Of a stretch of 64,000 bases of DNA, positions 36,929 through 46,821 are shown in pieces; within the stretch, counting starts at the first letter, position 1, and every line of letters starts with the position of its first letter. A program made the translations under genes and the position numbers. Where the stretch lies: the NCBI GenBank assembly GCA_964587155.1, contig CAZPKF010000007.1, positions 65,658-129,657 of the forward strand, read 5' to 3'. This DNA comes from Hallerella sp964587155 (GTDB lineage Bacteria > Fibrobacterota > Fibrobacteria > Fibrobacterales > Fibrobacteraceae). The notes beneath the pieces are model-generated. The model was given only the letters and a program-made list of their open reading frames with translations. It did not search any database and was not told the DNA's origin.

Positions 36929-39900
36929 ATGAAAAAAACGAAGAACGTGAAATGCGCTTGGCTTGCGAAGCTTGTTCTGGGCTTTGCTCTGTTGTCGGGG
37001 GCTGGGCAGGCGTGGGGAGCATGTGCGGGGACCGCCTATGTTGCCGTGCCGCCGGATTGGACGGATCTTTTTGTTTATTATGGAAACACCGAAAATGAAA
37101 TAAATTTGACCAGTTGTAAACAGAGTAACGGATTCTGTAAAATAGAATTGGCGAAATTATCGGGAAATAACGACTCTTCTTTTGTTATTTATACAACGAA
37201 TGCCCAATTTTCAAATATTGACTATCCGGGATTGTGGGGAATTAACGGGACCGTTTACAACGCCAACTTTAGCGGACGGCCCAGTGCAACGGATTTGCTA
37301 TGCCCTGGGGATGGGAACGTCGTTTATATTTCAGAAGATGCTTCTGCACCGGGGGCAACATATCAATCGATGGAACCGCCCAACGCCAAGTATTTTTACT
37401 TCGTTCCTCCTGACGACCCGTCGTGGAACAGCTCCGTGCCCATGCTGAGTGTGGATGGCGGGGTCACGGGTGTGGCGATGAAGACGGACGCAACTCGTTG
37501 CGGCTGGTTTTATTACGTGTGGTTTAACGAAGAAATTCCCAATTCGATTGTGGTTTTCCGGGATTCCGATACAGACCGCGAAGAACTTATCGGTTGGGAT
37601 GGTTATGACGGCGCGGGCATCAATCCGGCGGGAATTCCAATGAACGATGTGTTTACTTCGTTTGATGCGAGTACGCTGTATTTTGTGCCCGATGCCAGCA
37701 TGTGGCCCGAGACGATGACGGATGCAGACAAGGGATTTTCCATTGCAGATCCGATGGTGAGTGGTTCTTGTGAATATAAACTCGCTGCGATTATTTATGA
37801 CTCGGACGCTTCTTTGCATCCGGCTTTCAGCTGCTATGCCACAGGGGGTGAAGGTTGCCAATATGGAGCACAGGGAGTGGGACCTGTTCAAGCGCAAGCG
37901 GCGGTACAAGCTTGTATTGGTGTTACGACGGGAATCGTTCAAGACACTCTCGGTGTCGATAAAAAACCGCTGTTGAAAACGGCAGACATGGGCGGTAAAG
38001 GTGAAACGTGCTTTATTAACCAGGTTTATTTTGATCAACTGTTCCGCCCGACAGCGGGTGTGAACGAAATGAGCTGCTTTGACCTGACGTTCAGCCGCAA
38101 CGCTTCTGGCAAGTGGGAATTCGATTCCGACAATTATACAAGCCCCGGAATTACCGTTGAAGGCGGATTCTATCCGGTAGAAGCGACAACGGATGCGAGT
38201 ATTTTGACGGAATACGGCTCAATTCCGGCTCCGAAGGCACGCACAAAGAGAATGGCAGAAGGTCCCGTTTTTTATGGGCCAAAACTTCGTGAAGTGGATG
38301 CGGTAGAAGGAGTCCCTGCCATTGACCTGTTCTGCAACGGCGGCGGTTGGACTGGCGGTGTGGATTGTGAAACGCTTTTTGCGGACGGCGATGGAACAGA
38401 TGCGGTGTTCAAGACGATTTATGGAGCGGATGCTTGTGGCTTTGGCTGGTCTTGCCCCAATGATGCGCCTACCGGTTGGCCTTTGTACACAGCTGGAACG
38501 GAGAAAAAGTCTGCAACGGGTGATCCTCGGTGGACTTCTAAAGAGAATGCTACAGGAACGGGTGGTCGTAACCAGCAGTTCTGCTTTGAAAGCCATGCGC
38601 AATTTGTTTACAAACCGGGATTGCGCTTTAACTTCCGCGGGGATGATGACATTTGGGTGTTTATCGGTGGAAAGCTTGCTGTGGACTTGGGCGGAACGCA
38701 CTTGGCGGCTCCGGCGTATGCTGTTCTCGATAAGCTGACCGATAAAAACGGCAATCCGTTTGTTGAAGGTGAAACTTACGACCTTGACATTTTCTTCTGT
38801 GACCGCAGAACGACGATGAGTAACGTTCGTATCAATACGAATATGTATATCCAGCAGTCGAATGGAATTGAATATCCGAAAGACACGACTTATGTCGGCG
38901 AAGGAACTGCGTTCCAGATTTGTTATACGGAAACCGGTTCTGGCGATTGCGCTGCGGCCCTTTCCGGAGCTTCTGCTACAGAAAAACAGCGTTATTGTGG
39001 CGAAGCGGAGATGACTGCTGCCGGAGTCACTTTGCATTATGCGTTGTATAAAGGAAACTCGCCCTACACGACCGCATCGGGTGAAGTTTACGATGAAACC
39101 TGGTTCGATGCTCAACATGCTGCCGGAAAAACAATTTTCTTCGGTGCGCTTGATCTTTCCAACTGGTACCGCCCGGTAGTGAACAAGGCTCTTGTTTCGG
39201 GGCTTCCGTCCGGCTCATACCGAATAGTCGCAAGCATCAACGGCAAAACACAGGTGATTTCAACACTTCGCGTTGCTGGTAGTTTGGATGTCCTTACGGC
39301 GAACGGCAAAGATACGACGGGTCATGTTTACAAAGTCGTAACCAGTGCCATGGCGGGAGTCCGCGTTCCTGTGTATGTCGGTGCCATTGGCGAAGCGTTG
39401 GCCGATGGGAATTTGGATGTGGACCTTGAAAGTGCTGTTGGTGAAGCTTACACGGTGAATTTCTCGGATGGACTTTTGGTCTTTGCAGATTCGAATGGAA
39501 CGACTCCGCTGACAAACACCGACCGCCTTGAAGTTGGTGCGCGCGGCGTGGATACGGTTTGGGCGACGATTCCGCTTTCGGCGATGAATGCGACTTCGAT
39601 GACTGCCACGATTTCTGTTCGCAAAGCCACGCTCACGCTGACGTTTACGTTGCCGGCAATTGCCTTTGTCGATTCAACGTATTCAACGCAATTGAAAGGT
39701 TACGGCAACTGGGACATCAGCTCGGACAGCATTCTTTACCGCGGTTCTGATTACACTGCTTATGTGATGATGTTCGACCCGACCACGGGTGCTATTTGCA
39801 CTTCTTGCAATTATGGGTTAGAAGTGAATCCGTTAGCGACAGCAAATGGTGTCACGGGTGTTTCCTCGTTGGGCATTGTCGAAGGCAAGGGCTTTGTAAA

Positions 39901-41290
39901 CTTCCGCTCTTCGGTTCTTTACCCGACGGCGACAGGTGACAGTGCTTACTTCACGGTAGCAGCTACGGAAAATTCGCTGATTTCGGCGATATGGTCTGGT
40001 TTGACATTTGATGAACCGCCAGTTCCCATTCCGGATTCCGTCCTCGTGTTTGATGGCCGTGGCGGTCCCCGGACTTATACAGGATTGGATCCTGCCTATA
40101 CGAATGCAGAATACCTTGACGGTATTGCGGATTCCCTTTGGATTCGTTATCACCGTCCCTTCCCGAAGGATTCTCTGCCAGATTCCATCGTTGTCCAATG
40201 GGCGTTGGATTCTGCAGATTACGTGACCATTTCCAAAGACGAAATTTTGAAAGCGGCAAAGGCGTTGAACGATACTCTTTATGATTCCGTTTTCACTTTC
40301 GGAGGACTCGAATTGTCAAAAGAAGTTCAAACGGCGACTTCGGGAAAGAAGCTCGTATCGCACGCGACTTACAAGAAAAACGGCACCCTTGCTCATGGCC
40401 AATTCTCGAAAGAATTGACAGATAATGTTGGTCCCATTATTGTGAAAGCCCATATTGGTGAACTTTCTTCTGGACTTTTCCAAGTGCGAGTCACCCTTTC
40501 GGAAAAAATCCAGGCGGATCAGGCTTCTGTCAATTCGCTGTTCAGCTACTACCTGCGTTCGGCAACGGAATTGAACAACAAGTATCAGACTGTGGCGTCG
40601 ACAAGGGCGACTTACATGGATTCTACCGTGACGATGGTTTATAATTCGTCTTCGGGCGTCATTCCGCAATCGGGAGACTTTGTCCGTGCAGTTCCTGGTC
40701 TGTTGACTGATTTGAACGGTAACGGTTTGACTGATTATGTGGGTGTAACGGTGCCTTCTCCGTGGATGATGCTCGAAGGTGATGCCGCATCGACTATTGC
40801 CAGTATCAAGATGGGAACCGTTTCGGATACGGCAGATTCGCCCAATATTGTTCCGCACGTGATAGGCATTTACGATTCCATCGGAGTGGTGTCCGAAATG
40901 TATCCGAATACTATTGGTTATCTAATCAAAACGGATATGGGTAACATCATGACCGATCCGAAGTTGGATTCGCTCCTCGCCATCGGTAAAATTTCCCTAA
41001 ATGACGTGAAGTTGCACTATGAACTCGACATCTTCACCAATTTGGGAACGTTCGTTGCCCACAAGAGCGGAAACATCGCTTGTTCCGACAGCTTGTTCGG
41101 TGGAAATTGCATTGAAAATCGCGGTTACGTTTATGTGAGCTGGAACGGTGTCACGGACAAGGGCCGCAAAGTGGGCGTGGGTGCTTACATTGCAAAACTG
41201 AGCACTTATGCTAAAGTCCCGACTAAGGGCAAGCTAGGCAAGCACAATGTGACGGAAACATGGGGATTCCGCAGAGTTAAAGCTAAGTAA
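36929..41290 (+). CDS. large fibro-slime domain surface protein
   Basis: 1453 residues. A long signal peptide (start at ATG 36929 after GGAGA, hydrophobic LAKLVLGFALLSGAGQAWGA) directs export. Residues 10-330 form beta-rich, Cys-containing units (PNAKYFYFVPPDD, then ASTLYFVPDASMW). The fibro-slime domain spans about 430-655: FCFESHAQFVYKPGLRFNFR, GDDDIWVFIGGKLAVDLGGT and YDLDIFFCDRRTTMSNVRIN. Several Ig-like units follow, and the C-terminus has a FlgD-like motif (VSWNGVTDKGRKVGVGAYIA). Fibro-slime proteins of Fibrobacter are outer-membrane proteins linked to cellulose binding; a role in fibre adhesion is likely. It is monocistronic, closed by a strong terminator. Confidence 0.88.
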   Translation: MKKTKNVKCAWLAKLVLGFALLSGAGQAWGACAGTAYVAVPPDWTDLFVYYGNTENEINLTSCKQSNGFCKIELAKLSGNNDSSFVIYTTNAQFSNIDYPGLWGINGTVYNANFSGRPSATDLLCPGDGNVVYISEDASAPGATYQSMEPPNAKYFYFVPPDDPSWNSSVPMLSVDGGVTGVAMKTDATRCGWFYYVWFNEEIPNSIVVFRDSDTDREELIGWDGYDGAGINPAGIPMNDVFTSFDASTLYFVPDASMWPETMTDADKGFSIADPMVSGSCEYKLAAIIYDSDASLHPAFSCYATGGEGCQYGAQGVGPVQAQAAVQACIGVTTGIVQDTLGVDKKPLLKTADMGGKGETCFINQVYFDQLFRPTAGVNEMSCFDLTFSRNASGKWEFDSDNYTSPGITVEGGFYPVEATTDASILTEYGSIPAPKARTKRMAEGPVFYGPKLREVDAVEGVPAIDLFCNGGGWTGGVDCETLFADGDGTDAVFKTIYGADACGFGWSCPNDAPTGWPLYTAGTEKKSATGDPRWTSKENATGTGGRNQQFCFESHAQFVYKPGLRFNFRGDDDIWVFIGGKLAVDLGGTHLAAPAYAVLDKLTDKNGNPFVEGETYDLDIFFCDRRTTMSNVRINTNMYIQQSNGIEYPKDTTYVGEGTAFQICYTETGSGDCAAALSGASATEKQRYCGEAEMTAAGVTLHYALYKGNSPYTTASGEVYDETWFDAQHAAGKTIFFGALDLSNWYRPVVNKALVSGLPSGSYRIVASINGKTQVISTLRVAGSLDVLTANGKDTTGHVYKVVTSAMAGVRVPVYVGAIGEALADGNLDVDLESAVGEAYTVNFSDGLLVFADSNGTTPLTNTDRLEVGARGVDTVWATIPLSAMNATSMTATISVRKATLTLTFTLPAIAFVDSTYSTQLKGYGNWDISSDSILYRGSDYTAYVMMFDPTTGAICTSCNYGLEVNPLATANGVTGVSSLGIVEGKGFVNFRSSVLYPTATGDSAYFTVAATENSLISAIWSGLTFDEPPVPIPDSVLVFDGRGGPRTYTGLDPAYTNAEYLDGIADSLWIRYHRPFPKDSLPDSIVVQWALDSADYVTISKDEILKAAKALNDTLYDSVFTFGGLELSKEVQTATSGKKLVSHATYKKNGTLAHGQFSKELTDNVGPIIVKAHIGELSSGLFQVRVTLSEKIQADQASVNSLFSYYLRSATELNNKYQTVASTRATYMDSTVTMVYNSSSGVIPQSGDFVRAVPGLLTDLNGNGLTDYVGVTVPSPWMMLEGDAASTIASIKMGTVSDTADSPNIVPHVIGIYDSIGVVSEMYPNTIGYLIKTDMGNIMTDPKLDSLLAIGKISLNDVKLHYELDIFTNLGTFVAHKSGNIACSDSLFGGNCIENRGYVYVSWNGVTDKGRKVGVGAYIAKLSTYAKVPTKGKLGKHNVTETWGFRRVKAK

Positions 41291-41303
41291 AAAGAATCAC
41301 CAA

Positions 41304-41334
41304 AAAGTTCCGGGTAAAACCGGAACTTTTTTTT
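41304..41334 (+). terminator. terminator of the fibro-slime gene
   Basis: AAAGTTCCGG (41304-41313) pairs perfectly with CCGGAACTTT (41320-41329) around GTAAAA, and the T run continues to 41334. It lies 14 nt after the stop codon. Confidence 0.93.
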
Positions 41335-41487
41335 GTAAAGAGAATCATTGCGAAAACGTTCAGGTAAAAAGGGACAAGTTTTAAGCTGATTGCGCCTCAA
41401 ATTTGTTGTGAAAATTATAAATGGCGCTTTATGGTTTCTGTCACGCTCTGCGTCCAACTCAGTACAATGTTTACTCCGGTGCAATTT

Positions 41488-41546
41488 ATTCTATCGGGTG
41501 GTAAGCCCGATAGAATCCACACCGCAAAAGAGGCACGCCTTTGCGG
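41488..41546 (-). other. two tandem hairpins downstream of the DUF4011 gene
   Basis: An 11-bp perfect inverted repeat (41488-41498 with 41506-41516, 7-nt loop) is followed by a second one (CCGCAAA at 41522-41528 with TTTGCGG at 41540-41546). They begin about 24 nt past the stop of the minus-strand DUF4011 gene. Neither is followed by a clear U tract on either strand, so they may stabilise or end that message or form a small structured RNA. Confidence 0.4.
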
Positions 41547-41569
41547 CATAAGTCACATTCCTTGAACGG

Positions 41570-44500
41570 TTAAAGTAATCCGAGGGTTTCTCGAATGGTC
41601 CGTTCATCTGTCCCGGGTGGGAACAAATCCTTTTCTTCTGGAGATACGTAAATCAATTTCCGTTCTTCATCGGGAAGGGCGGAACGGTCGCGGAGTACAA
41701 TGGATTTGGGCGACATTGAATAGAAAAAAGCTCCCGTTTTTGCGAATGTTTTTCGTTCTAGTCCCAAGGAAAGCGCTTCTTTGATGGCGCGAACGACGAC
41801 GGGACCTGCCCGATGCAGACCGTGTAAATGAAGAACGCGGCGAATCAAATTTTTTTCGTGAATGGGAGATTCTGCATCGACGTAAAATTTCATTTGCAAA
41901 ACCAATAGCTTTGGAGAAAGCTCAGGAATAGGCACGTCGTGCACGGTCCCTTCGATTTTGGGACGGACTATTTTATAAGGTTCTACGCGGATATCCGGAA
42001 TTTCTTCGGATACGGAAATATCTTTGGGCGGCGGGGCAACGCTTTGTTCTACGGCAATCGTCGTGAGAATGTGGTCGCGTTCGTCAGCCGTGGAGCGGAA
42101 CCAGTTGGGGCACCAAAGGGGAATGATTTTCCATCCGATATGGTCTAAAAGCAATTTGGGACGCAGGTAGTGGCGATCTTCGACTGTTGTCCGCAAAAAG
42201 CCACCGTTAGAATCGGTGTCGATTCCCAAAAGGAGCCGGTCGGGATTGTTGGCATCGTGCACGGCGAAAGAAATTTCGGTTCCGTTGTATCCCCAGTTCC
42301 GTTCGATTTTCAAATTATCCGATTGGATGGCTTTAAAAACCTGTTCTTCGAATGGGGAAAGCAATGGATTCGATTGGCAAACGGAGGTTGTGGATGCGTT
42401 TTCGACAAAATGCAAAAAGTCCACATACGCTCGAATGCCCGGATTGGGCGAAGCCGTGTTTTCAATTTTTTCTGCAGTGAAAATCCGGAGCCCCGACAGG
42501 GCGTGCGAAGCGCAGACGTTGATTTGCTTTGTATTCAGCCCCTGCGCAGCGATGGTTGTCGTTGGTTCCGCACAAATGAAGAGTGTGTCGCGGTAATCGC
42601 CAGAAGCTTCTTCGGGCAATTTGACATAAGGATCGCGGAGAATGTCTTTAGGAGAAAGGAAATAAGCTAAATCCGGATGGCTTTGAATTTTTTCGCGAAT
42701 CGCTTGGAATACGCTTTGACGGCGTTCTTCGGTAAAAACGATGATTCCCAAAGATTGCATTGGGTGCTGTTCCACATGCCTTGCCGCTTCTTCGGCAATT
42801 TGCCGCGAAAGATCCTGTGAATGGAGAATGCGAACAGATGTTGATTCGTTTGTATCGGGAGAAGGAAGCTTGTGAATTTTCTGATTGTAAAACTCCCGAT
42901 TGGCGAAATCGATGAGAAGTGGATTTCGGTGAGAAATGTTCAACGACAAAAAGGAATGCGGAGCGCCTTTGTGGAGCGCCAACGCCAAGATACTTTCAAA
43001 TTGAGGCAACGTAAAATTCGAATGTTCGGAAGAACCGGACAATTCGGGGAACGGCGGCGTGGGTAAGTTTGAGTCGCCAATGAGAAGGGTGCGCTGGGAA
43101 CGCAGAATGGCGGGTAATGCTTGAATGGGCGAAATCGCTTCGGCATCTAAGAAAATGGCAACGTCAAATGGGGAATCTTTGGGAGAAAGCCTTGCCGCAG
43201 TTTCGGCGAGCGGCAAAATCGTGAATTGCTTGGGATTTTTTTGCAAGGCGGTTTGAGCGTTCCGCAAGTTCATCAGGCACAAATCGTCTGTGGCATCGCG
43301 GAAATCCCTGGCGCGTTGAGTATGCGCCCTGGGGGAAGACGAGAATAAATCGGGAAAAATTTTGCAGGCTTGCTGGACTTGCAGGGAATACCAGAACCGG
43401 GAAAGTTCTGATTCTAAAAAGTCCTTGTCCGGATGGCTTTCGATGGCGGCCTTTTCCAAGGCGTTTAATCCCAGCTTTTGAAATTCGCATCGTTTTGCTT
43501 GAATTTGCACATACAGCGGGAGCAACGAGTAGGCGGATTCCCATTTTTGCAGGAGTGCGTAGCGATCTTCAACAGATTCAAAATCTTCGGCAGAAGAAAA
43601 AGCCAAATCCCGGCAAAGGGTGTCGAAGTCGTCTTTTGCGCTTTCACAAAGTGCTTTGAGCGCTTTGGCATCTTGAATTTTGTCTTTGATTTGGCTGTAT
43701 TTGGCCAAAATAGCGTAAGATAACGCCGCTTTTTCGTTCTTTTTATTTTTTTGCCTGAATTGATAAAACCATTCCAGTTTGGACTTTAACACATCCCAAT
43801 TCGTATGTTCAAAATCCCAATCTTTTCCAAACAGCCTTCCTGCCATGACAGAGGAATTGGTGTAGAGCTTTTTGTTGTCTTGCAATTCGATGAGTTTGTC
43901 TGCCAGGTCTAACAATTCCTGATCGCTTTTGATGGATTTTGGATTTTTGATGGCGTGCAAAAGCGTTTTTTTAGCGTCGTGATAATATTCGGAAAAGGCT
44001 TTGAATGTTTTGTTCCGATGGCTGTTTAAAATTTCTCGGGCGGCGCCGAGTTGCATATCGATGGCTCCATCGGCATAAATAGGCGAACCGTTCCTGCGAA
44101 AATCCGACCAAGATGCTCCGGCTTGGGGAAGCGCGCGCAAGGCATCTTCGTAAGTTTCCCAATCTTTGGATTCTAAATTCCATCCATCAAAAGAGGGCGT
44201 TGAATCGTCGAATTCCGGGGTGATGGCGATGCTGATGTCGCTCAAGGCGGCGACGTCAATATCCCTGTCAAAGAAAAAGGCGTTGGAAACACTTTCGGCT
44301 AAAGTGGATAAAGTTCCATATTCGCTTTTTGTCTTTTCCAATAATTCGCGGATGTGCGCCGTGTTGTTCAAGGATTCTAGGGAAACGCCCGAAAAGGCTT
44401 CAATTGCGGTTTTCGCTTCATCGCGGTGGAGAATTTCGAGAAAATCTTGGAGAAGGCTTTTGGCTTGATGAAAAGATTCCTTGTCCAAAGATTCTGCACC

Positions 44501-45637
44501 TTTGAATGTGGAATCGGGCCAGTATTTTTTGCGCGAACCGGATTTTCCCAAAGCAATTAGAGCCTCTGCCAAAGAGGCGCTTCCGGGGGCGATGGGCAGA
44601 TTGACTGCGCGGTTATAATCCATTAGGATTTTTCGGGCCTTTTTGAGGGACTCCCTCGCTTTTTCCAAGGTCGTATCTTTGAATTCTGGGACTTGTGGAT
44701 TCCAAATTTTCTGAAAACGCACCAATGAGGCTTTTTTCTTGTAAGTCAGTAGAATTTTTTTCCCGTTTGCGATGCATTCCGAAGTAAAGTTTGCCAGAAA
44801 TTCTTCTTTTGATGCGCCGGGGGCAGCTTCGATGGCGAATAAGGGGTTTGCCGGGGAAAGGGATTCGATGAGTGCCGTGCAAGCCGAAGAATCGAGAGTT
44901 TTTACAAAGTGATGTTCGGCGGGATCAATCGTTTCGTCTGTTGCATCCACGTCTGATTCGACCATACGGAATCCTTCTTCGGAAAGAAGTTGTGGAAGCA
45001 ACTGGGAATCCGTTTGTTTCCAAGTTTCGGAGTCCCCGTAAGCATAAAGGCTTGCCGCGTCATAAAATCCGATGAACAATCCGCGCCCGGTGCTTTTCCA
45101 CCCAACGACGGCATCAACGGCTCTTTCGACTGCGGCAAAATATTTGCGGATATGGAAAACTTTTCCATCCCAAAATGGACGGGCAGAGGGGAGTTCAACG
45201 AAATCCTTGTTTTTCAACCGCAAAGGAATGTTTTCGATGGGGGCAGAGGGAACAAGGGTGACGTTTAAGCTGGCCGGGTCGATGTTGACAGGAACAAGAA
45301 GCAGCGGTGCCGTATTCTGCGTGCGCAAAAAGCCGATAGCCAAAAAGGCGTTTTGAAATCCGGTGGAATCATCTAAAGTGCGCAGAGCGTAACGGAAATC
45401 TGCAAATAAATTTGCCTGTTCTTCGGCGGAAAACTGTTCTCCAATGGGAGCGAAAACGGAAAGGGGAATGGGCGCACAATTTTCAGTCCATTTTTCGATG
45501 AAAGAAATGCCGTCTTCCGCTAATAGAGGGGTTTGGTATTTGGCTTTTGTCGCTACGCGCAATAGGCGGTTTTGGGGACCAAAGTCAAAAGAAGATTCGC
45601 ATAGTTTTTGGAGTTTGTTGTAGATTTCTTCCGCCAT
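41570..45637 (-). CDS. DUF4011/helicase/Vsr-like protein with degenerate motifs
   Basis: 1355 residues. The N-terminus (LCESSFDFGPQNRLLRVATK) matches DUF4011. The SF1 helicase core is recognisable but altered: the Walker A loop reads AAPGASKEE (residues 271-279, usually GPPGTGKS), Walker B reads FLDAEA (Asp831, usually DEA), and the TRAR of motif VI is ASHA (about residue 1040). A Vsr-like nuclease region (about 1095-1190) starts SPFEEQ but has GIDTDS for GIECDG. DUF3320 follows (DAESPIHEKNLIRRVLHLHG). Active relatives are reported among antiphage genes. Start is uncertain: ATG 45670 is possible, but 45637 fits the family start and lies 7 nt after TATATT (45645-45650, minus). Confidence 0.75.
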   Translation of the reverse strand: MAEEIYNKLQKLCESSFDFGPQNRLLRVATKAKYQTPLLAEDGISFIEKWTENCAPIPLSVFAPIGEQFSAEEQANLFADFRYALRTLDDSTGFQNAFLAIGFLRTQNTAPLLLVPVNIDPASLNVTLVPSAPIENIPLRLKNKDFVELPSARPFWDGKVFHIRKYFAAVERAVDAVVGWKSTGRGLFIGFYDAASLYAYGDSETWKQTDSQLLPQLLSEEGFRMVESDVDATDETIDPAEHHFVKTLDSSACTALIESLSPANPLFAIEAAPGASKEEFLANFTSECIANGKKILLTYKKKASLVRFQKIWNPQVPEFKDTTLEKARESLKKARKILMDYNRAVNLPIAPGSASLAEALIALGKSGSRKKYWPDSTFKGAESLDKESFHQAKSLLQDFLEILHRDEAKTAIEAFSGVSLESLNNTAHIRELLEKTKSEYGTLSTLAESVSNAFFFDRDIDVAALSDISIAITPEFDDSTPSFDGWNLESKDWETYEDALRALPQAGASWSDFRRNGSPIYADGAIDMQLGAAREILNSHRNKTFKAFSEYYHDAKKTLLHAIKNPKSIKSDQELLDLADKLIELQDNKKLYTNSSVMAGRLFGKDWDFEHTNWDVLKSKLEWFYQFRQKNKKNEKAALSYAILAKYSQIKDKIQDAKALKALCESAKDDFDTLCRDLAFSSAEDFESVEDRYALLQKWESAYSLLPLYVQIQAKRCEFQKLGLNALEKAAIESHPDKDFLESELSRFWYSLQVQQACKIFPDLFSSSPRAHTQRARDFRDATDDLCLMNLRNAQTALQKNPKQFTILPLAETAARLSPKDSPFDVAIFLDAEAISPIQALPAILRSQRTLLIGDSNLPTPPFPELSGSSEHSNFTLPQFESILALALHKGAPHSFLSLNISHRNPLLIDFANREFYNQKIHKLPSPDTNESTSVRILHSQDLSRQIAEEAARHVEQHPMQSLGIIVFTEERRQSVFQAIREKIQSHPDLAYFLSPKDILRDPYVKLPEEASGDYRDTLFICAEPTTTIAAQGLNTKQINVCASHALSGLRIFTAEKIENTASPNPGIRAYVDFLHFVENASTTSVCQSNPLLSPFEEQVFKAIQSDNLKIERNWGYNGTEISFAVHDANNPDRLLLGIDTDSNGGFLRTTVEDRHYLRPKLLLDHIGWKIIPLWCPNWFRSTADERDHILTTIAVEQSVAPPPKDISVSEEIPDIRVEPYKIVRPKIEGTVHDVPIPELSPKLLVLQMKFYVDAESPIHEKNLIRRVLHLHGLHRAGPVVVRAIKEALSLGLERKTFAKTGAFFYSMSPKSIVLRDRSALPDEERKLIYVSPEEKDLFPPGTDERTIRETLGLL

Positions 45638-45720
45638 GTATTGGAATATAAATTTAATTCGGGCAATCATTTAGTGCATTTATCGTATTTTAAAAAGTTT
45701 CTTGCGGAAAGATGGTGTTG

Positions 45721-45900
45721 GTTGGGAATTAGAAATTATAGTCATGAACGGAAAACTCTCCTTGGTGGGGTTTTAACGAAAAGCCTTTTCGGTGAATGGG
45801 GTGAGTTTTGCACGTGGTAGAACGCAGGCGGCGAGCCGTTTTTGTGAAATATGTGCGGTTTGCTTTGAATAAAGAGGAGTGAGGAGTTAGATCTTAGAAC
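45721..45900 (-). repeat. dispersed intergenic repeat, copy C (inverted)
   Basis: On the minus strand this reads, in order, CTAACTCCTCACTCCTC, ACAAAAACGG, CACGTGCAAAACTCACC, CCGAAAAGGCTTTTCG, AAAACCCCACCA, TTTTCCGTTCATG and CTAATTCCCAAC. These align with copy A blocks (AAAACGG, CGTGCGAAATTCGCC, GCAGAAAAGATTTTTCG, GAAACCCCACCA, TTTCCGTTCACGG, CTAATTCC). It fills much of the gap between the DUF4011 gene start and gluQ. Confidence 0.5.
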
Positions 45901-45921
45901 TGATAGCTCCCGTAGCGTTTT

Positions 45922-46821
45922 TTACTCAAGGGTGACAGCAGCGGGAAAGAGATGGTTCGAAACCAACTGTATCGCTTCGGCGGTGGACAACGGAATGGCT
46001 GCAGGGAGAATGCCTGCATCTTGGCAAACTTCGCCAAGGAGGCGTGCTGCCGACATTCCGGCTTCTCTTTCGCTGCGGATGCTTGCCGCGTGATCGCGCT
46101 TTGAAAGTTTTTTCCCGCTTGGTGAAGAAAGTAATTCGTGATGCAAAAAATACGGTGGAATTTTTCGGCCTAGCGCTTTTGCCAAAGCGATTTGGCGGGC
46201 TGTCGAATGCAGCAAATCTTTTCCGCGGACAACAAGTTCCACGTTTTCTTCGAAGTCATCTGCGACAACGGCGAATTGGTAAGTCCATTGGCCTAGTCTG
46301 TCTTTGATGGCGAAATCTCCACATTGTTCCTGCGGATTTTCGTAAAAAAATCCCAACCGGAGATCGTTCCATTCCACTGTTTCGTTTGGCGTTTTGAATC
46401 GGATGGCCAAATGGGGAGAATAAGGCAAATTCGCTGTGCGGCAATGCCCTTGATAAATGATTTCCCCGTCGGGATTTATCGGATTGGTGTCAAATGTGAA
46501 TTTTCGCGAGCAGGAACAGGCGTAAACGAGGTCTTGTTTTTTCAATAATTGCAAAAATTGTTCGTAACGCTCTTGATTTTGACTTTGGATGGATTCTGCG
46601 GCAAAGGAAAATCCCAGCCATTCAAGATCTTCGCGGATGGCGTCTATATAAGCGATCCGCGCGCGGCTTTGGTCGTGGTCTTCGATGCGCAGGCGCACGG
46701 GGTAGTCGAATTTTTGGGCGGCGGCAAAAACGCACAAGGCGGAAAGGATGTGTCCACGGTGCAAGTAGCCGGTGGGGCTTGGTGCGAACCGGGTGAAAGG
46801 CTTTCGATCGGGGCTTGTCAT
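45922..46821 (-). CDS. gluQ: glutamyl-Q tRNA(Asp) synthetase
   Basis: Class I synthetase paralogue that attaches glutamate to queuosine at position 34 of tRNA-Asp; 299 residues, normal for GluQ and lacking the anticodon-binding domain of GltX. The HIGH-type motif is FAPSPTGYLHRGHILSAL and the KMSKS-type motif is KLSKRDHAASI. The zinc-binding region CSCSRKF with YQGHC is present. The ATG overlaps the FecR gene stop as ATGA. The frame ends before the intergenic repeat. Confidence 0.92.
   Translation of the reverse strand: MTSPDRKPFTRFAPSPTGYLHRGHILSALCVFAAAQKFDYPVRLRIEDHDQSRARIAYIDAIREDLEWLGFSFAAESIQSQNQERYEQFLQLLKKQDLVYACSCSRKFTFDTNPINPDGEIIYQGHCRTANLPYSPHLAIRFKTPNETVEWNDLRLGFFYENPQEQCGDFAIKDRLGQWTYQFAVVADDFEENVELVVRGKDLLHSTARQIALAKALGRKIPPYFLHHELLSSPSGKKLSKRDHAASIRSEREAGMSAARLLGEVCQDAGILPAAIPLSTAEAIQLVSNHLFPAAVTLE

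Noticed and set aside
43141..43160. LDAEA as an intact Walker B motif
   Set aside because: The Glu that should follow Asp831 is Ala; the next Glu is one position late, so the DEA pattern is not preserved.
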